Origin: Ruania halotolerans
Lineage (GTDB): Bacteria; Actinomycetota; Actinomycetes; Actinomycetales; Beutenbergiaceae
Reading direction: 5' to 3'
Length of the DNA: 64,000 nucleotides
Assembly: GCF_021049285.1 (NCBI RefSeq)
Contig: NZ_CP088017.1
Location: 62,001-126,000 of the forward strand
In this document: positions 7,435 through 15,626 of the stretch, one piece after another
How positions within the stretch are numbered: the first letter of the stretch is position 1
How the letters are laid out: every line of letters starts with the position of its first letter
The notes under the pieces: model-generated
What the model was told of the DNA's origin: nothing
What the model saw: the letters and a program-made list of their open reading frames with translations, nothing else
Databases searched by the model: none
Position numbers and translations under genes: made by a program

Positions 7435-8304
7435 ATGGCGACAAACCTCTCAGCGACGCGAATGGATACGACTGTGGCCTATCACTACCCACCGCCAGCG
7501 GAGTGGCAGACATATCAGACACTAGTTGCCGGCTTCGCGCGGATCCTTTACGACGAGCACACAGTTGAGGAGTACGGCAGGACCGGGCAACGACAGCATG
7601 GCGTCGATGTTTTCGCTCGCGATCATGCTGGCAAGAATATAGGACTGCAGTGCAAATGGACCCATGAATCGCTGAACGAGGATGCCTTGCGGAGCGAGTG
7701 TCATAAGGCCCAAGAGTTCGTTCCGGCGTTGGACTACTTCATCCTCTGGACGACAGCCAGGCGTGATGTACATCTTCAAGACTTGGCCCACGAGTTGGAT
7801 CAGTGGGGCGTGTACCCCTTCGCGCTGGGGATTCGTTTCTGGGATGACGCAATCGAGCAATTGAACCGGATGTACACGGTCGCGAGCACTTACTACGCCG
7901 AGTGGCTTGATGAACACCAGCTCACCGCTGACCACGATCATCGCCGGAAACTACGGATCGCGTTCGATCGACCGGCTTTCCATGACCCGATCTACTTAGA
8001 GCGAGACTTCGATGATCTGCTGCAGGCCGTCAGAGACACGCTCGTCTTCTTGAAGGCCGGACTCCTGTACGATCGCTATAACAGGACCCTCATCGCCCAG
8101 GCCTTGCCGTTCAGTTTGCTGAGCGACGCCAAGTACATCGAGGGCCTTGCGAAGCTGGTGTCGATGTTGACTGGTCTCGAGGCGCTCCTACGGCGCAGCG
8201 CCGCGGCGTTTGGCACGCCGATCATGACAGATCCGCGCGACGTCGAGGAGTGCGATCGAGAGCGACAGCGCATCGTCAGTAAGGTGAGTTCACTGTTGCG
8301 GTGA
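7435..8304 (+). CDS. Mrr/Cap4-like PD-(D/E)XK nuclease
   Basis: The 289-aa product has a nuclease core in its N-terminal half: a Glu-containing helix (EEYGRTG), then GVDVF with Asp58, then LQCKW with Gln72 and Lys74, the D-x(n)-Q-x-K form of the restriction-like fold. A later motif IRFWDDAIEQLN matches the helix after the nuclease core of several STAND or ABC-associated effector nucleases. The C-terminal 120 residues are helical and unrecognised. DNA cleavage is therefore likely. No methylase or ATPase partner is adjacent, so it is not a classical restriction system; a defence effector is the best guess. ATG 7435 lacks a clear ribosome binding site; ATG 7462 or nearby starts would also keep the core. 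Confidence 0.7.
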   Translation: MATNLSATRMDTTVAYHYPPPAEWQTYQTLVAGFARILYDEHTVEEYGRTGQRQHGVDVFARDHAGKNIGLQCKWTHESLNEDALRSECHKAQEFVPALDYFILWTTARRDVHLQDLAHELDQWGVYPFALGIRFWDDAIEQLNRMYTVASTYYAEWLDEHQLTADHDHRRKLRIAFDRPAFHDPIYLERDFDDLLQAVRDTLVFLKAGLLYDRYNRTLIAQALPFSLLSDAKYIEGLAKLVSMLTGLEALLRRSAAAFGTPIMTDPRDVEECDRERQRIVSKVSSLLR

Positions 8305-8589
8305 CACTGCGGTCACCTCGAGACTTCGGCGTAGGCCGACGAGCGCGTAGATTCTGTCGCGGCGGGAGGATGCACTGACCGCAGCCTAATTCAGGTGTCG
8401 ATGCCTGCCGTAGGCGCGGAAGTCTCTGACCACCACGAAGCTGCGGGGACCCCATCTCGCCCCGCCGCTGGCGACGCGCCCTCGGCCGTCCGAGTCCACT
8501 GAGGGCCAGACCGTCGTGACCATGGCGACCACCCGTCCGTGTGCCCAGTCACCGACGCGTGCAGCAGCCCCAATCACCTATCCCCACGC
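8305..8589. other. Intergenic region, possible gene remnant
   Basis: No convincing gene. A 63-codon minus-strand frame at 8386-8577 reads MIGAAARVGDWAHGRVVAMV and ends YGRHRHLN. It looks more protein-like than a random shadow but has no recognisable family and may be a remnant. The enolase-superfamily gene ends at 8590. Confidence 0.3.
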
Positions 8590-9732
8590 TCATCGGACGA
8601 GATTGGCGAAGGCCGGATTGGTGGCGTATTTCATGATTCCATCGCGGTCGAGCTCTATGCCTAGTCCGGGTCGCGCTGGGATTGGTAGGTGTCCGTTTTC
8701 GTCGAGCACCCACTCGGTTTTACTGATCTCGTCGATATAGGCTGATCCGGTCTTGTACTCGACCAGATCGGTGTCCGGGAGTGCGGAGGCGAGTTGGAGG
8801 TCAGCCGCCAGCCCTACCGCTGTGTTCCAGCCGTGCGGGATGAGGCGCGCTCCGCGTTCGGCCGCGAGCCATCCGATCTTGCGAGAGTCGCTCAAGCCGC
8901 CGCCCTTCGTAGTGTCAGGCTGAACGATGTCGAAGGCTCCCTGGAGAAGGTAGGGGACGAACGTCTGACGCCGTGTCATCACCTCGCCCCCGCTGATCGG
9001 CACGGGTGACTGGCGCCGGAGCTCGCAAAAGTCGTCGAGCATGTCAGGCGGAAGCGCTTCCTCAAACCATGCCACGCCGTAGTCTGCGAGCATCTGCGCG
9101 GTGCGCAGTGCCCACTTCAAACGTCCCGGAAAATTGGCGTCTGATCCGCCGGCGTCCACCGCCAGTAGGGCGTCGGCGCCGATCGCCGTTCGAGCGGCGG
9201 AAACGATCGCCTCGTCCGTCCGGTGGTTAACGCGCCCGAAAGGGCCCCATCCGATCTTGAAGGCGCGAAAGCCTTGGCCCAGCAGCTCGTGCAGGTGAGC
9301 GGTGAGAACTGCCGGCTCATCCATCAGCAGCGAGGCATAGGGCAGGACGGTCTCGCGATAGCGCCCGCCAAGCAGCACACCGGTCGGCAAGTCTGTCGCT
9401 TGACCTAACAGGTCCCACAAAGCTGTGTCGATCCCGCTGATGGTGTGTGTGATGGCCCCGCCGTGTCCAAGCCAGAAGGAGTTGCGGTGCAACTGCTCGG
9501 TGAGCCTCTCTGCTTGACGCGGATCCTCGCCCAGCAGGAATGGCTCCAGCGCCTCGAGGGCCCCCCGAACGAGAGTGTTGGTAGTGAAACAGCTGCCCAG
9601 GCCGATCAGGCCGCATTCGGTCTCCACAGCCACGATCGTGTGGACGACGTCGTCTGGCTGCAGTTCGGCGGCCCACCCGCCTTCGGGTGTCGCCCCTCGC
9701 AGGCCGGTTGAGTGCACCTTCGCGATCTTCAC
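8590..9732 (-). CDS. Enolase-superfamily enzyme, mandelate racemase subgroup (acid-sugar dehydratase-like)
   Basis: The 380-aa product has an N-terminal capping domain and a C-terminal barrel. The three metal ligands expected of the family are present: Asp193 (AVDAGG), Glu224/225 (WFEEAL) and Glu250 (SGGE). The His-Asp dyad of the mandelate racemase subgroup is Asp273 (VQPDTT) and His300 (IPHGWN). Lys159 sits in FKIGW, so the usual KxK or KxH motif is altered. Such enzymes abstract the alpha proton of carboxylates and often dehydrate acid sugars. AGGAGG precedes the ATG. It diverges from the TRAP transporter operon with an operator-like repeat beside it, so it belongs to the same GntR-controlled pathway. 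Confidence 0.85.
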   Translation of the reverse strand: MKIAKVHSTGLRGATPEGGWAAELQPDDVVHTIVAVETECGLIGLGSCFTTNTLVRGALEALEPFLLGEDPRQAERLTEQLHRNSFWLGHGGAITHTISGIDTALWDLLGQATDLPTGVLLGGRYRETVLPYASLLMDEPAVLTAHLHELLGQGFRAFKIGWGPFGRVNHRTDEAIVSAARTAIGADALLAVDAGGSDANFPGRLKWALRTAQMLADYGVAWFEEALPPDMLDDFCELRRQSPVPISGGEVMTRRQTFVPYLLQGAFDIVQPDTTKGGGLSDSRKIGWLAAERGARLIPHGWNTAVGLAADLQLASALPDTDLVEYKTGSAYIDEISKTEWVLDENGHLPIPARPGLGIELDRDGIMKYATNPAFANLVR

Positions 9733-9742
9733 ACTGCCTCCT

Positions 9743-9760
9743 GTTGATAATTAACTGTTG
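9743..9760. promoter_or_regulatory. Operator candidate 1 for GntR-family regulator
   Basis: GTTGATAATTAACTGTTG lies 10 bp upstream of the enolase-superfamily start. It matches the sequence at 9866-9883 at 15 of 18 positions and is AT-rich in a GC-rich genome. Part of it is an imperfect palindrome (GTTGATAATTAAC). The FCD-type GntR regulator encoded at 14765 is the likely binder. Confidence 0.5.
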
Positions 9761-9852
9761 TGGATAGTCGGGACTCTAGCTCAATTCCCACCTGGTGGCG
9801 CAAGTCCGGCCTTAGGTTGCCGATCCAGCGTTGTGACAGGCTCCGCAGGGCC

Positions 9853-9883
9853 TTGACAGACGGTAGTTGATAGTTAATAGTTG
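9853..9883 (+). promoter_or_regulatory. TRAP operon promoter overlapped by operator candidate 2
   Basis: A perfect -35 TTGACA (9853-9858) is followed after 16 bp by TAATAG (9875-9880). The repeat GTTGATAGTTAATAGTTG (9866-9883) covers the -10, so a bound repressor would block RNA polymerase. The TRAP binding-protein gene begins at 9921. Confidence 0.5.
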
Positions 9884-9920
9884 GCGCGATCGGTAGTCCA
9901 TCACTGCGCAAGGAGGCTGC

Positions 9921-10958
9921 ATGAGTACTCACCAATCCTTCAATCGGCACCGCCGGCTCACTCGTCACGGCGTCCTGGCGGCCCTGGTCGCCGGGAGCGT
10001 CGCGGCCCTGGCTGCTTGCGGCCAAGATGCTGAGGGTGGCGAGGTGACTTTGCGCATCGGCCACACCCAGGGTGATGCGCATCCATACCAGGCCTGCGGG
10101 ATCGAACACCTGCAGAGCGAGCTTGAGGCGAGCGGGACGGGTGTGTCGGTGCAGGCGTTCCCGAACGCCCAACTGGGCTCCAACGAGGACAATCTCACTG
10201 CGATCCAAGGTGGTGAGCTCGACGGCGCGATTCCGGGTGTCGGAAGCTTGAGCATCTTCGACCAACGTGTGGGAGTCCTGGAACTGGCCTTCGCCTACGA
10301 CTCGCTGAACGACGTCCAGCAAGTCATGGATAGCGAATTGGGGCAGGAGATCTTCGAACCGTTGCGTGAGAGCGCGAACGTCCGAGTACTCGGACCGCTA
10401 TGGCCGCTGGGAACGCGGCACGTTACAGCGAATGTCCCGGTCACCTCCCCGCAGGATCTTCAGGGCCTGAAGCTGCGATCTCAAGATACGCCGAGTAGCC
10501 GAGCGACCGTGGAAGCACTCGGCGCCTCAGCCAACCCGATTAACTTCACAGAGCTATATCTGGCTCTGTCTCAAGGAGTAGTCGACGGCCAGGAGAACCC
10601 GTTGAACCAGATCGACTTCGGCAAGTTCCAGGAGGTGCAGGAGCACCTGTCGCTAACCGGGCATGTTCAGAACGCTTCGACCCTCGTCGTCTCCGAGTCC
10701 TCCTACTCGAGCCTCACGGCCGAACAGCAAGATGCCCTCGACTCGGCGGCCAACGGAGCCCAGGAGGCTGTTGCGGCGTGCATTGCCGACATCGATGATG
10801 AACTCCTGGAAGAGTGGCGCGTCACTGACGTCATCGAGATCGTCGACGCCGAGCAGATCGACCGCGCTGCCTTCCGAGAGCAGGCGCGGCAGGTCTACAG
10901 CGACCCGCAGTATGCAGACATCGGAGGCGACCTCTACGACGACGTGGCAAGCGACTAG
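9921..10958 (+). CDS. dctP: TRAP transporter solute-binding lipoprotein, DctP family
   Basis: The 345-aa product is the substrate-capturing subunit of a tripartite, ion-gradient driven importer for organic acids. A basic N-terminus, hydrophobic stretch and lipobox LAAC (near residue 33) show it is a membrane-tethered lipoprotein, as expected in a Gram-positive. Family marks follow: LRIGHTQGDAHPY, a central LKLRSQ motif with the Arg that salt-bridges the substrate carboxylate, and VVDGQENPLNQI. DctQ starts a few bases after the stop and DctM overlaps DctQ, so all three are co-transcribed. The neighbouring enzymes suggest a hydroxy-acid, sugar acid or lactone substrate. Confidence 0.9.
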   Translation: MSTHQSFNRHRRLTRHGVLAALVAGSVAALAACGQDAEGGEVTLRIGHTQGDAHPYQACGIEHLQSELEASGTGVSVQAFPNAQLGSNEDNLTAIQGGELDGAIPGVGSLSIFDQRVGVLELAFAYDSLNDVQQVMDSELGQEIFEPLRESANVRVLGPLWPLGTRHVTANVPVTSPQDLQGLKLRSQDTPSSRATVEALGASANPINFTELYLALSQGVVDGQENPLNQIDFGKFQEVQEHLSLTGHVQNASTLVVSESSYSSLTAEQQDALDSAANGAQEAVAACIADIDDELLEEWRVTDVIEIVDAEQIDRAAFREQARQVYSDPQYADIGGDLYDDVASD

Positions 10959-10963
10959 CTGCC

Positions 10964-11467
10964 ATGCGCAACGTGGTCCGACTCGTCCGTCGCTCCCTGG
11001 CGGTCACTTCGCTGAGTGTCGCCGGTGCGCTCGTTGCGGGCGTCTTCGTGGTCGTCATCGCCCAGGTGTTCTCGCGTTTCGTCCTGGGCAGCCCGCTTGA
11101 CGGCACCGACGAGTTGGCCCGCCTCATCTTCGTCTGGCTCACCTTCGTCGGGGCTGGTTCGATAGCCGCGACTCAAGCCGGGCACATTGCTGCTTCGGCG
11201 CTGACCAGGAAGAGGGGCGGTCTCCCAGCGCCCATGGTCGTCGTGGTCCAACGCGCGATGGTGTTCCTCGCCTGCCTAGTCATCACCTACGCCACAGCCG
11301 GCACGGTCAAACTGTCAGCGCTGCAGGTCTCCACATCTCTCGGCGTGTCGATGAGTTGGCTCTACCTGGCTCCCTTGATCGGGATGGGACTCATCGCCAT
11401 CCATCAACTCATCAACCCGATCCGAGCTGAAGATGAGGAATCCGGGGAACCGGAGACAATGATATGA
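10964..11467 (+). CDS. dctQ: TRAP transporter small permease, DctQ family
   Basis: The 167-aa membrane protein has four hydrophobic segments, as is normal for the small subunit of TRAP transporters, which bridges the binding protein and the large permease. The region reading VFSRFVLGSPLDGTDELARL followed by FVWLTFVGAG is typical of DctQ. It starts 6 bases after the binding-protein gene and its 3' end overlaps the start of the large permease gene by 4 bases (ATGA), so the two are translationally coupled. Confidence 0.88.
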   Translation: MRNVVRLVRRSLAVTSLSVAGALVAGVFVVVIAQVFSRFVLGSPLDGTDELARLIFVWLTFVGAGSIAATQAGHIAASALTRKRGGLPAPMVVVVQRAMVFLACLVITYATAGTVKLSALQVSTSLGVSMSWLYLAPLIGMGLIAIHQLINPIRAEDEESGEPETMI

Positions 11468-12735
11468 CGTTACTGCTCGTTCTTGTCGCCTTTCTCGTAC
11501 TGTTGCTGGTCGGTGTTCCTATCGCATTCGCCATCTTCATTCCGAGCCTGGCCTACTTCGTCCTGAGCCCGAACACCTCGTTAGCGAGCGTCGCTCCCAC
11601 GATCGTGTCAAGCATTGACAGTTTCCCATTGGTCGCAGTGCCGATGTTCTTGCTACTCGGCGCGATCGCCGGCCGTACTTCGGCAACTGAGAAGATCTTC
11701 AACTTCGCCGAGAGCGCGCTGGGAAACGTCCGAGGGAATCTGGGCTACGTCAACATCGGCACGAGTCTCGGCTTCTCCTGGATATCAGGATCAGCCATTT
11801 CCGATGCTGCTGCGCTGAGCAAGATATTGGTGCCGAACATGGTGCGTCGGGGTTACCCACGCACCTACAGTCTCGGCATCACGGCGGCGTCCTCGGTCAT
11901 ATCGCCGATAATGCCCCCGAGTATCGCCGCAGTGCTCTACGCGGTCGTCAGCGGCGTGTCACTGGGCGGGATGCTCCTGGCCGGGATCGGCCCTGCGCTC
12001 CTGATCACCGCCATCCTGTGCATGTATACCTGGCTTTGGGCGCGGTTCACAAAGGCTCCTATTGATAGCGAATCCTCGGACGGCCCCGGTAGATGGCGCA
12101 CTCTGCGCGCCGTACTGCCGGTCTTCGGGGCTCCGGTGATCTTGATTGGTGGGATTCTGGGCGGCGTATTTACCCCTACGGAAGCTTCGGCGGTGGCCGT
12201 GCTCTACCTCCTCCTGCTGGGCTTAATCGAGAAGAAGATCAACCCGAGGGCGCTCGGGTCGGCCCTGGCCGAGACCGGAAGGACTGTAGGGTCGATCATG
12301 CTGATCGTTGCTGCAGCCTCACTTTTCGGCCGTATCGTCACTCTCGAGGATGGAGCGCGCTTACTGTCCGAGTTCCTCTTATCACTCACCGAGAATCCTC
12401 TTGTATTTTTGCTGATTGTCAATGTTCTGCTTCTGGTGGTCGGGATGGTCCTTGAAGCTGGCGCAGCCATTCTTTTGCTGGTGCCGATACTCCTTCCCAT
12501 TGCCGCGCAGTACGGAATCGATCCGCTGCACTTCGGGTGCATCGTAATTCTCAACTTGCTCATCGGTCTCCTAACCCCGCCGCTGGGGTTATTGACTTAC
12601 GTGCTAAGCGCTAGCACTAACGTACCGATCGCTGAAGTCTTCCGATCTGTCGCCGTCGTTCTAATTCCATTGATAATAGGCCTGTTTTTGGTGACCTACA
12701 TTCCCATCATCAGCCTGTGGATACCGAACCTCTAG
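11464..12735 (+). CDS. dctM: TRAP transporter large permease, DctM family
   Basis: The 423-aa product has about 11-12 hydrophobic segments and is the translocating subunit of the TRAP importer. Family features include FPLVAVPMFLLLGAIAGRT near the N-terminus, SGSAISDAAAL, and the motif IMPPSIAAVLYAVVSG, where two pseudo-repeats contain conserved Pro and Ser. Length is normal for DctM. It is coupled to DctQ by ATGA, and the phosphotriesterase-family gene begins 13 bp after its stop, so transport and catabolism share one message. Confidence 0.92.
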   Translation: MTLLLVLVAFLVLLLVGVPIAFAIFIPSLAYFVLSPNTSLASVAPTIVSSIDSFPLVAVPMFLLLGAIAGRTSATEKIFNFAESALGNVRGNLGYVNIGTSLGFSWISGSAISDAAALSKILVPNMVRRGYPRTYSLGITAASSVISPIMPPSIAAVLYAVVSGVSLGGMLLAGIGPALLITAILCMYTWLWARFTKAPIDSESSDGPGRWRTLRAVLPVFGAPVILIGGILGGVFTPTEASAVAVLYLLLLGLIEKKINPRALGSALAETGRTVGSIMLIVAAASLFGRIVTLEDGARLLSEFLLSLTENPLVFLLIVNVLLLVVGMVLEAGAAILLLVPILLPIAAQYGIDPLHFGCIVILNLLIGLLTPPLGLLTYVLSASTNVPIAEVFRSVAVVLIPLIIGLFLVTYIPIISLWIPNL

Positions 12736-12748
12736 AAGGGAATCACCG

Positions 12749-13735
12749 GTGAGTGTAATGACTGCGACGGGCCCCGTCGCTGCCAACGAACTGGGCCAGA
12801 CGTTGATGCACGAGCACATTTACGTCAATCTCATGCGTGAGTTTCGCGGTACCGGGCTCCTCAACGATCATCAGGAAGCCGTCGAGGAGTTAGCCGCCTT
12901 CGCCGCACTGGGCGGCGGCACCATAGTTGATGCAACCCCAGCGGAACTGTCCGCAGGTGCCGCTCCTGACCCGGGCGGGTGGCGCGATCCCGCACCCCCG
13001 GAGTCCGAGTTGAGTCCGGCATCACGCACGGCGACGAATGCGCTAGCGCTGCGGGACTTGTCGGAACAGACTGGCGTGCGCATCGTGCTCGGTACGGGCC
13101 ACTATCGCGACCCCCACCTGACTCGAACCATAGTGCAGAGTCGGGACCCGGAAGAGGTAGCTGAACAACTGATCTTGGACATCAGGGAAGGATTCGCCGG
13201 CACCGGCGTGAGGGCTGGGATCATCGGCGAGGTCGGTGCCGAGCGCTGGTTTATCTCGGAGCTCGAGCACCGTTCGTTCCTTGCGGCTGCTCGCGCGCAC
13301 CGCTGTACAGCGCTACCTGTCACCACGCATGCGGCCCGCTGGCCGAACGGGTTGCTGCAGCTCGATCTGCTCGCAGAATACGGCGTTCCGCCGGAGGCGG
13401 CCATCATCGGTCACTGCGACACCGTCCCTATCCCTGAGTATCATCAAGCGCTAGCCGCTCGTGGGGCGTATGTGCAGTTCGATACCTTCCGGCACGCTTC
13501 AGGTCCCCATTTCGAGCGCAGAGTGGATTTCATCCTCAAACTGGTCGCCGCAGGTTTCGCGGACCAGATCCTCGTTTCCCACGACGTCTGCGAGACGACA
13601 CATCTGCGTAGCAACGGCGGACAAGGATTCACCGCCATCCCCTCTGCCCTTCGTCAGCGCTTGGAAGATCTCGACATGCCCGAGGTCTACCAAGCCATCA
13701 TGGTGACGAACCCAAGCCGTGTCTTCGGAGGCTGA
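12749..13735 (+). CDS. Phosphotriesterase-family metal-dependent hydrolase, probable lactonase
   Basis: The 328-aa product has the binuclear metal site of the amidohydrolase superfamily: His21 and His23 (HEH), a bridging Glu161 (GEVGAE) in place of the carbamylated Lys of classical phosphotriesterase, His194 (TTHAAR), His222 (GHCD) and Asp279 (SHDVC). Family members with a bridging Glu are mostly lactonases or esterases of unknown natural substrate. GTG 12749 has AGAAGGGA upstream; ATG 12758 is a near alternative. With a TRAP importer before it and a hydroxyacid dehydrogenase after it, opening of a sugar-acid lactone is plausible; this is inference. Confidence 0.82.
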   Translation: MSVMTATGPVAANELGQTLMHEHIYVNLMREFRGTGLLNDHQEAVEELAAFAALGGGTIVDATPAELSAGAAPDPGGWRDPAPPESELSPASRTATNALALRDLSEQTGVRIVLGTGHYRDPHLTRTIVQSRDPEEVAEQLILDIREGFAGTGVRAGIIGEVGAERWFISELEHRSFLAAARAHRCTALPVTTHAARWPNGLLQLDLLAEYGVPPEAAIIGHCDTVPIPEYHQALAARGAYVQFDTFRHASGPHFERRVDFILKLVAAGFADQILVSHDVCETTHLRSNGGQGFTAIPSALRQRLEDLDMPEVYQAIMVTNPSRVFGG

Positions 13736-13736
13736 G

Positions 13737-14666
13737 ATGACGATCCGTACCTGGGCTGGCCCGGCCCATGTCCCCAATCTCATTGAGCGCACTGCCGCGC
13801 TGGGCGTCGTGGAAGTCTCCCTGCAGGAGGAACCGGAACTGCTGATCTGGACCGAGCACGCCGAGGCGGCCAGACTTGCGGAGATCTTGAACCGCACACC
13901 CAGCGTGCGTTGGGTGCAACTGCCCTCGGCTGGCGTAGAAGACTTTATTGACGCCCGGGCGCTGGACCGTACGGACGTCGCTTATGCTTCATGTCGTGGC
14001 GCATTCGCTGTACCAGTGGCAGAACACGCGATCATGCTGCTGCTGGCGGTCCTGAGAAACCTGAAGACCCGTGCCAGATCCCAAACTTGGGGCAGCCAGA
14101 GTGGACAGTTGCTCGCCGGCTCGCGCGTACTGATCGTCGGAGCAGGTGGGGTCGGCCTCAGGACAGCGAGCCTCCTGCAAGCCTTCCATGCCGAGGTCAA
14201 TCTCATTGGACGAACGGCTCGAAGGGTGCAGATCGACGGTGCTATTCACTACGTCCGTGCGTTCGAACACCTGGACCATCTGTTGGACCGCCACAACATA
14301 CTGATCCTGGCATGTCCGGTGACAGCCCATACCCGAGGGCTGATCGGCCGCACTCAACTAGAACGGCTGGATCGAGGAGCTCACCTCGTGAATGTTGGCC
14401 GCGGCCCGGTGTTAGACACCCAGGCTCTCCTCTGGGCACTCGACGAAGGGCACCTGCACGGTGCCGGCTTGGACGTCACAGACCCCGAACCGCTCCCCAT
14501 AGGCCACCCGCTATGGGACAGAGATGATGTACTCATCACCCCGCACACGGCCGATACCCTGGAGATGGTGGAACCGCTCTTCATCGAGCGCACAGTCGCT
14601 AACGTCCAGCGGCTGGGCACGGGGCAGCCACTCCTGGGAGAGGTCTCCCTCAGCAATGGATACTAA
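13737..14666 (+). CDS. D-isomer specific 2-hydroxyacid dehydrogenase
   Basis: The 309-aa product should interconvert a 2-hydroxy acid and a 2-keto acid with NAD(P). It has the nucleotide-binding motif GAGGVG (residues 135-140), the catalytic Arg in VNVGRGPVLD, an acidic residue in DVTDPEPLP, and the catalytic His in ITPHTAD. The first domain is shorter and more divergent than in glyoxylate reductases. ATG 13737 begins 1 base after the hydrolase stop, with GGAGG just upstream, so an upstream in-frame start at 13719 is rejected. It is the last enzyme of the TRAP operon and probably reduces or oxidises the pathway product. Confidence 0.87.
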   Translation: MTIRTWAGPAHVPNLIERTAALGVVEVSLQEEPELLIWTEHAEAARLAEILNRTPSVRWVQLPSAGVEDFIDARALDRTDVAYASCRGAFAVPVAEHAIMLLLAVLRNLKTRARSQTWGSQSGQLLAGSRVLIVGAGGVGLRTASLLQAFHAEVNLIGRTARRVQIDGAIHYVRAFEHLDHLLDRHNILILACPVTAHTRGLIGRTQLERLDRGAHLVNVGRGPVLDTQALLWALDEGHLHGAGLDVTDPEPLPIGHPLWDRDDVLITPHTADTLEMVEPLFIERTVANVQRLGTGQPLLGEVSLSNGY

Positions 14667-14764
14667 AGCCGGTGTTGCCACGAAGCTCGGGCGCCACGGT
14701 CCCCGATTCGTGACCGCGTCAGAGAGACTAGCCAGATGATCAGGTCCAAGATGAGGAGGGGACG

Positions 14765-15451
14765 ATGTTAGAGAGTCGCCTCGGGCCTTCGTCGCTACTC
14801 CGGGTGCCTGCGGGTGCGGTCGTTGCCGATGTGCTACGCGATGCAATCGTGGAGGGTCGGCTACGGCCCGGCGATCGGTTGAAGCAGGAAGACCTCATGC
14901 AGTACTTCGGGGTGAGCGTCGGACCCGTGCGCGAGTCTCTGCGCACCCTAGAGAGCGAGGGGATCGTTGTTTCGGCGGCCCGCCGAGGATACCTGGTCTC
15001 CGACGTAACCCTTGAGGAGGTGGAGTTCCTCTTACCTATACGACTGGTCCTAGAGCAAGCCGCATTCACTCAATTGCAGCAAACCCTCGACGAGGATGTG
15101 CTGCGCGCCCTGCGTCAAAGAATCGAAGAGATTCGCGACGGGGCGAGCAACAATAGCATTCGTCAGGTCAACGAGGCCGACCAGGCCTTTCACGAGGCAG
15201 TTGTCCTTTCCTGCTCCCGCTCCCCTCAGGCCGTCCGGCTGTGGCGACTTATTATGCCTCGCGTGCGGATGTTGTTCAATATGCTTACTCCGATGCACCG
15301 GACGCTGTCTGCCGTTGCCCAAGAACACGAAATTCTAGTCCAAGCTGTCGAAAGCGGATCTCAAATCCTCCTTCAGACCGAACTGGACAAACACATCCGG
15401 ACTCAGCCGCAAACACTCTTACAGGCCAAGATTGCCTCTCCTGGGCACTGA
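14765..15451 (+). CDS. GntR-family transcriptional regulator with FCD domain
   Basis: The 228-aa product has an N-terminal winged helix (LRPGDRLKQEDLMQYFGVS, then GPVRESLRTLESEGIV) and a helical FCD ligand-binding domain. FCD residues that bind metal or carboxylate ligands are visible (EADQAFHEAV and QEHEILVQAV with conserved Asp/His). GAGGAGGGG precedes the ATG. It ends the TRAP cluster on the same strand and is separated from the dehydrogenase by about 100 bp. The natural targets are the two 18-bp repeats at 9743 and 9866, with a pathway acid as likely inducer. Confidence 0.88.
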   Translation: MLESRLGPSSLLRVPAGAVVADVLRDAIVEGRLRPGDRLKQEDLMQYFGVSVGPVRESLRTLESEGIVVSAARRGYLVSDVTLEEVEFLLPIRLVLEQAAFTQLQQTLDEDVLRALRQRIEEIRDGASNNSIRQVNEADQAFHEAVVLSCSRSPQAVRLWRLIMPRVRMLFNMLTPMHRTLSAVAQEHEILVQAVESGSQILLQTELDKHIRTQPQTLLQAKIASPGH

Positions 15452-15626
15452 ACTTCCTTGGGCGCCCGGCCCTGGAAACCGTCCGATTTGGCGTTCTGAG
15501 TCCTCCCCTTGCAGGGTCAACAACGCTACCGTCCGGCCGTCTGCCGGGTTGCGGGTGGGCGACTCCTTCGCACGAGACCGTGGCGCTACCTGGACCTTCA
15601 TCCTCGGCGTCCCTCACGATGACTGC

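Noticed and set aside
8386-8577. 63-codon frame as a real gene
   Set aside because: No ribosome binding site or known family; kept only as a possible remnant in the intergenic note.
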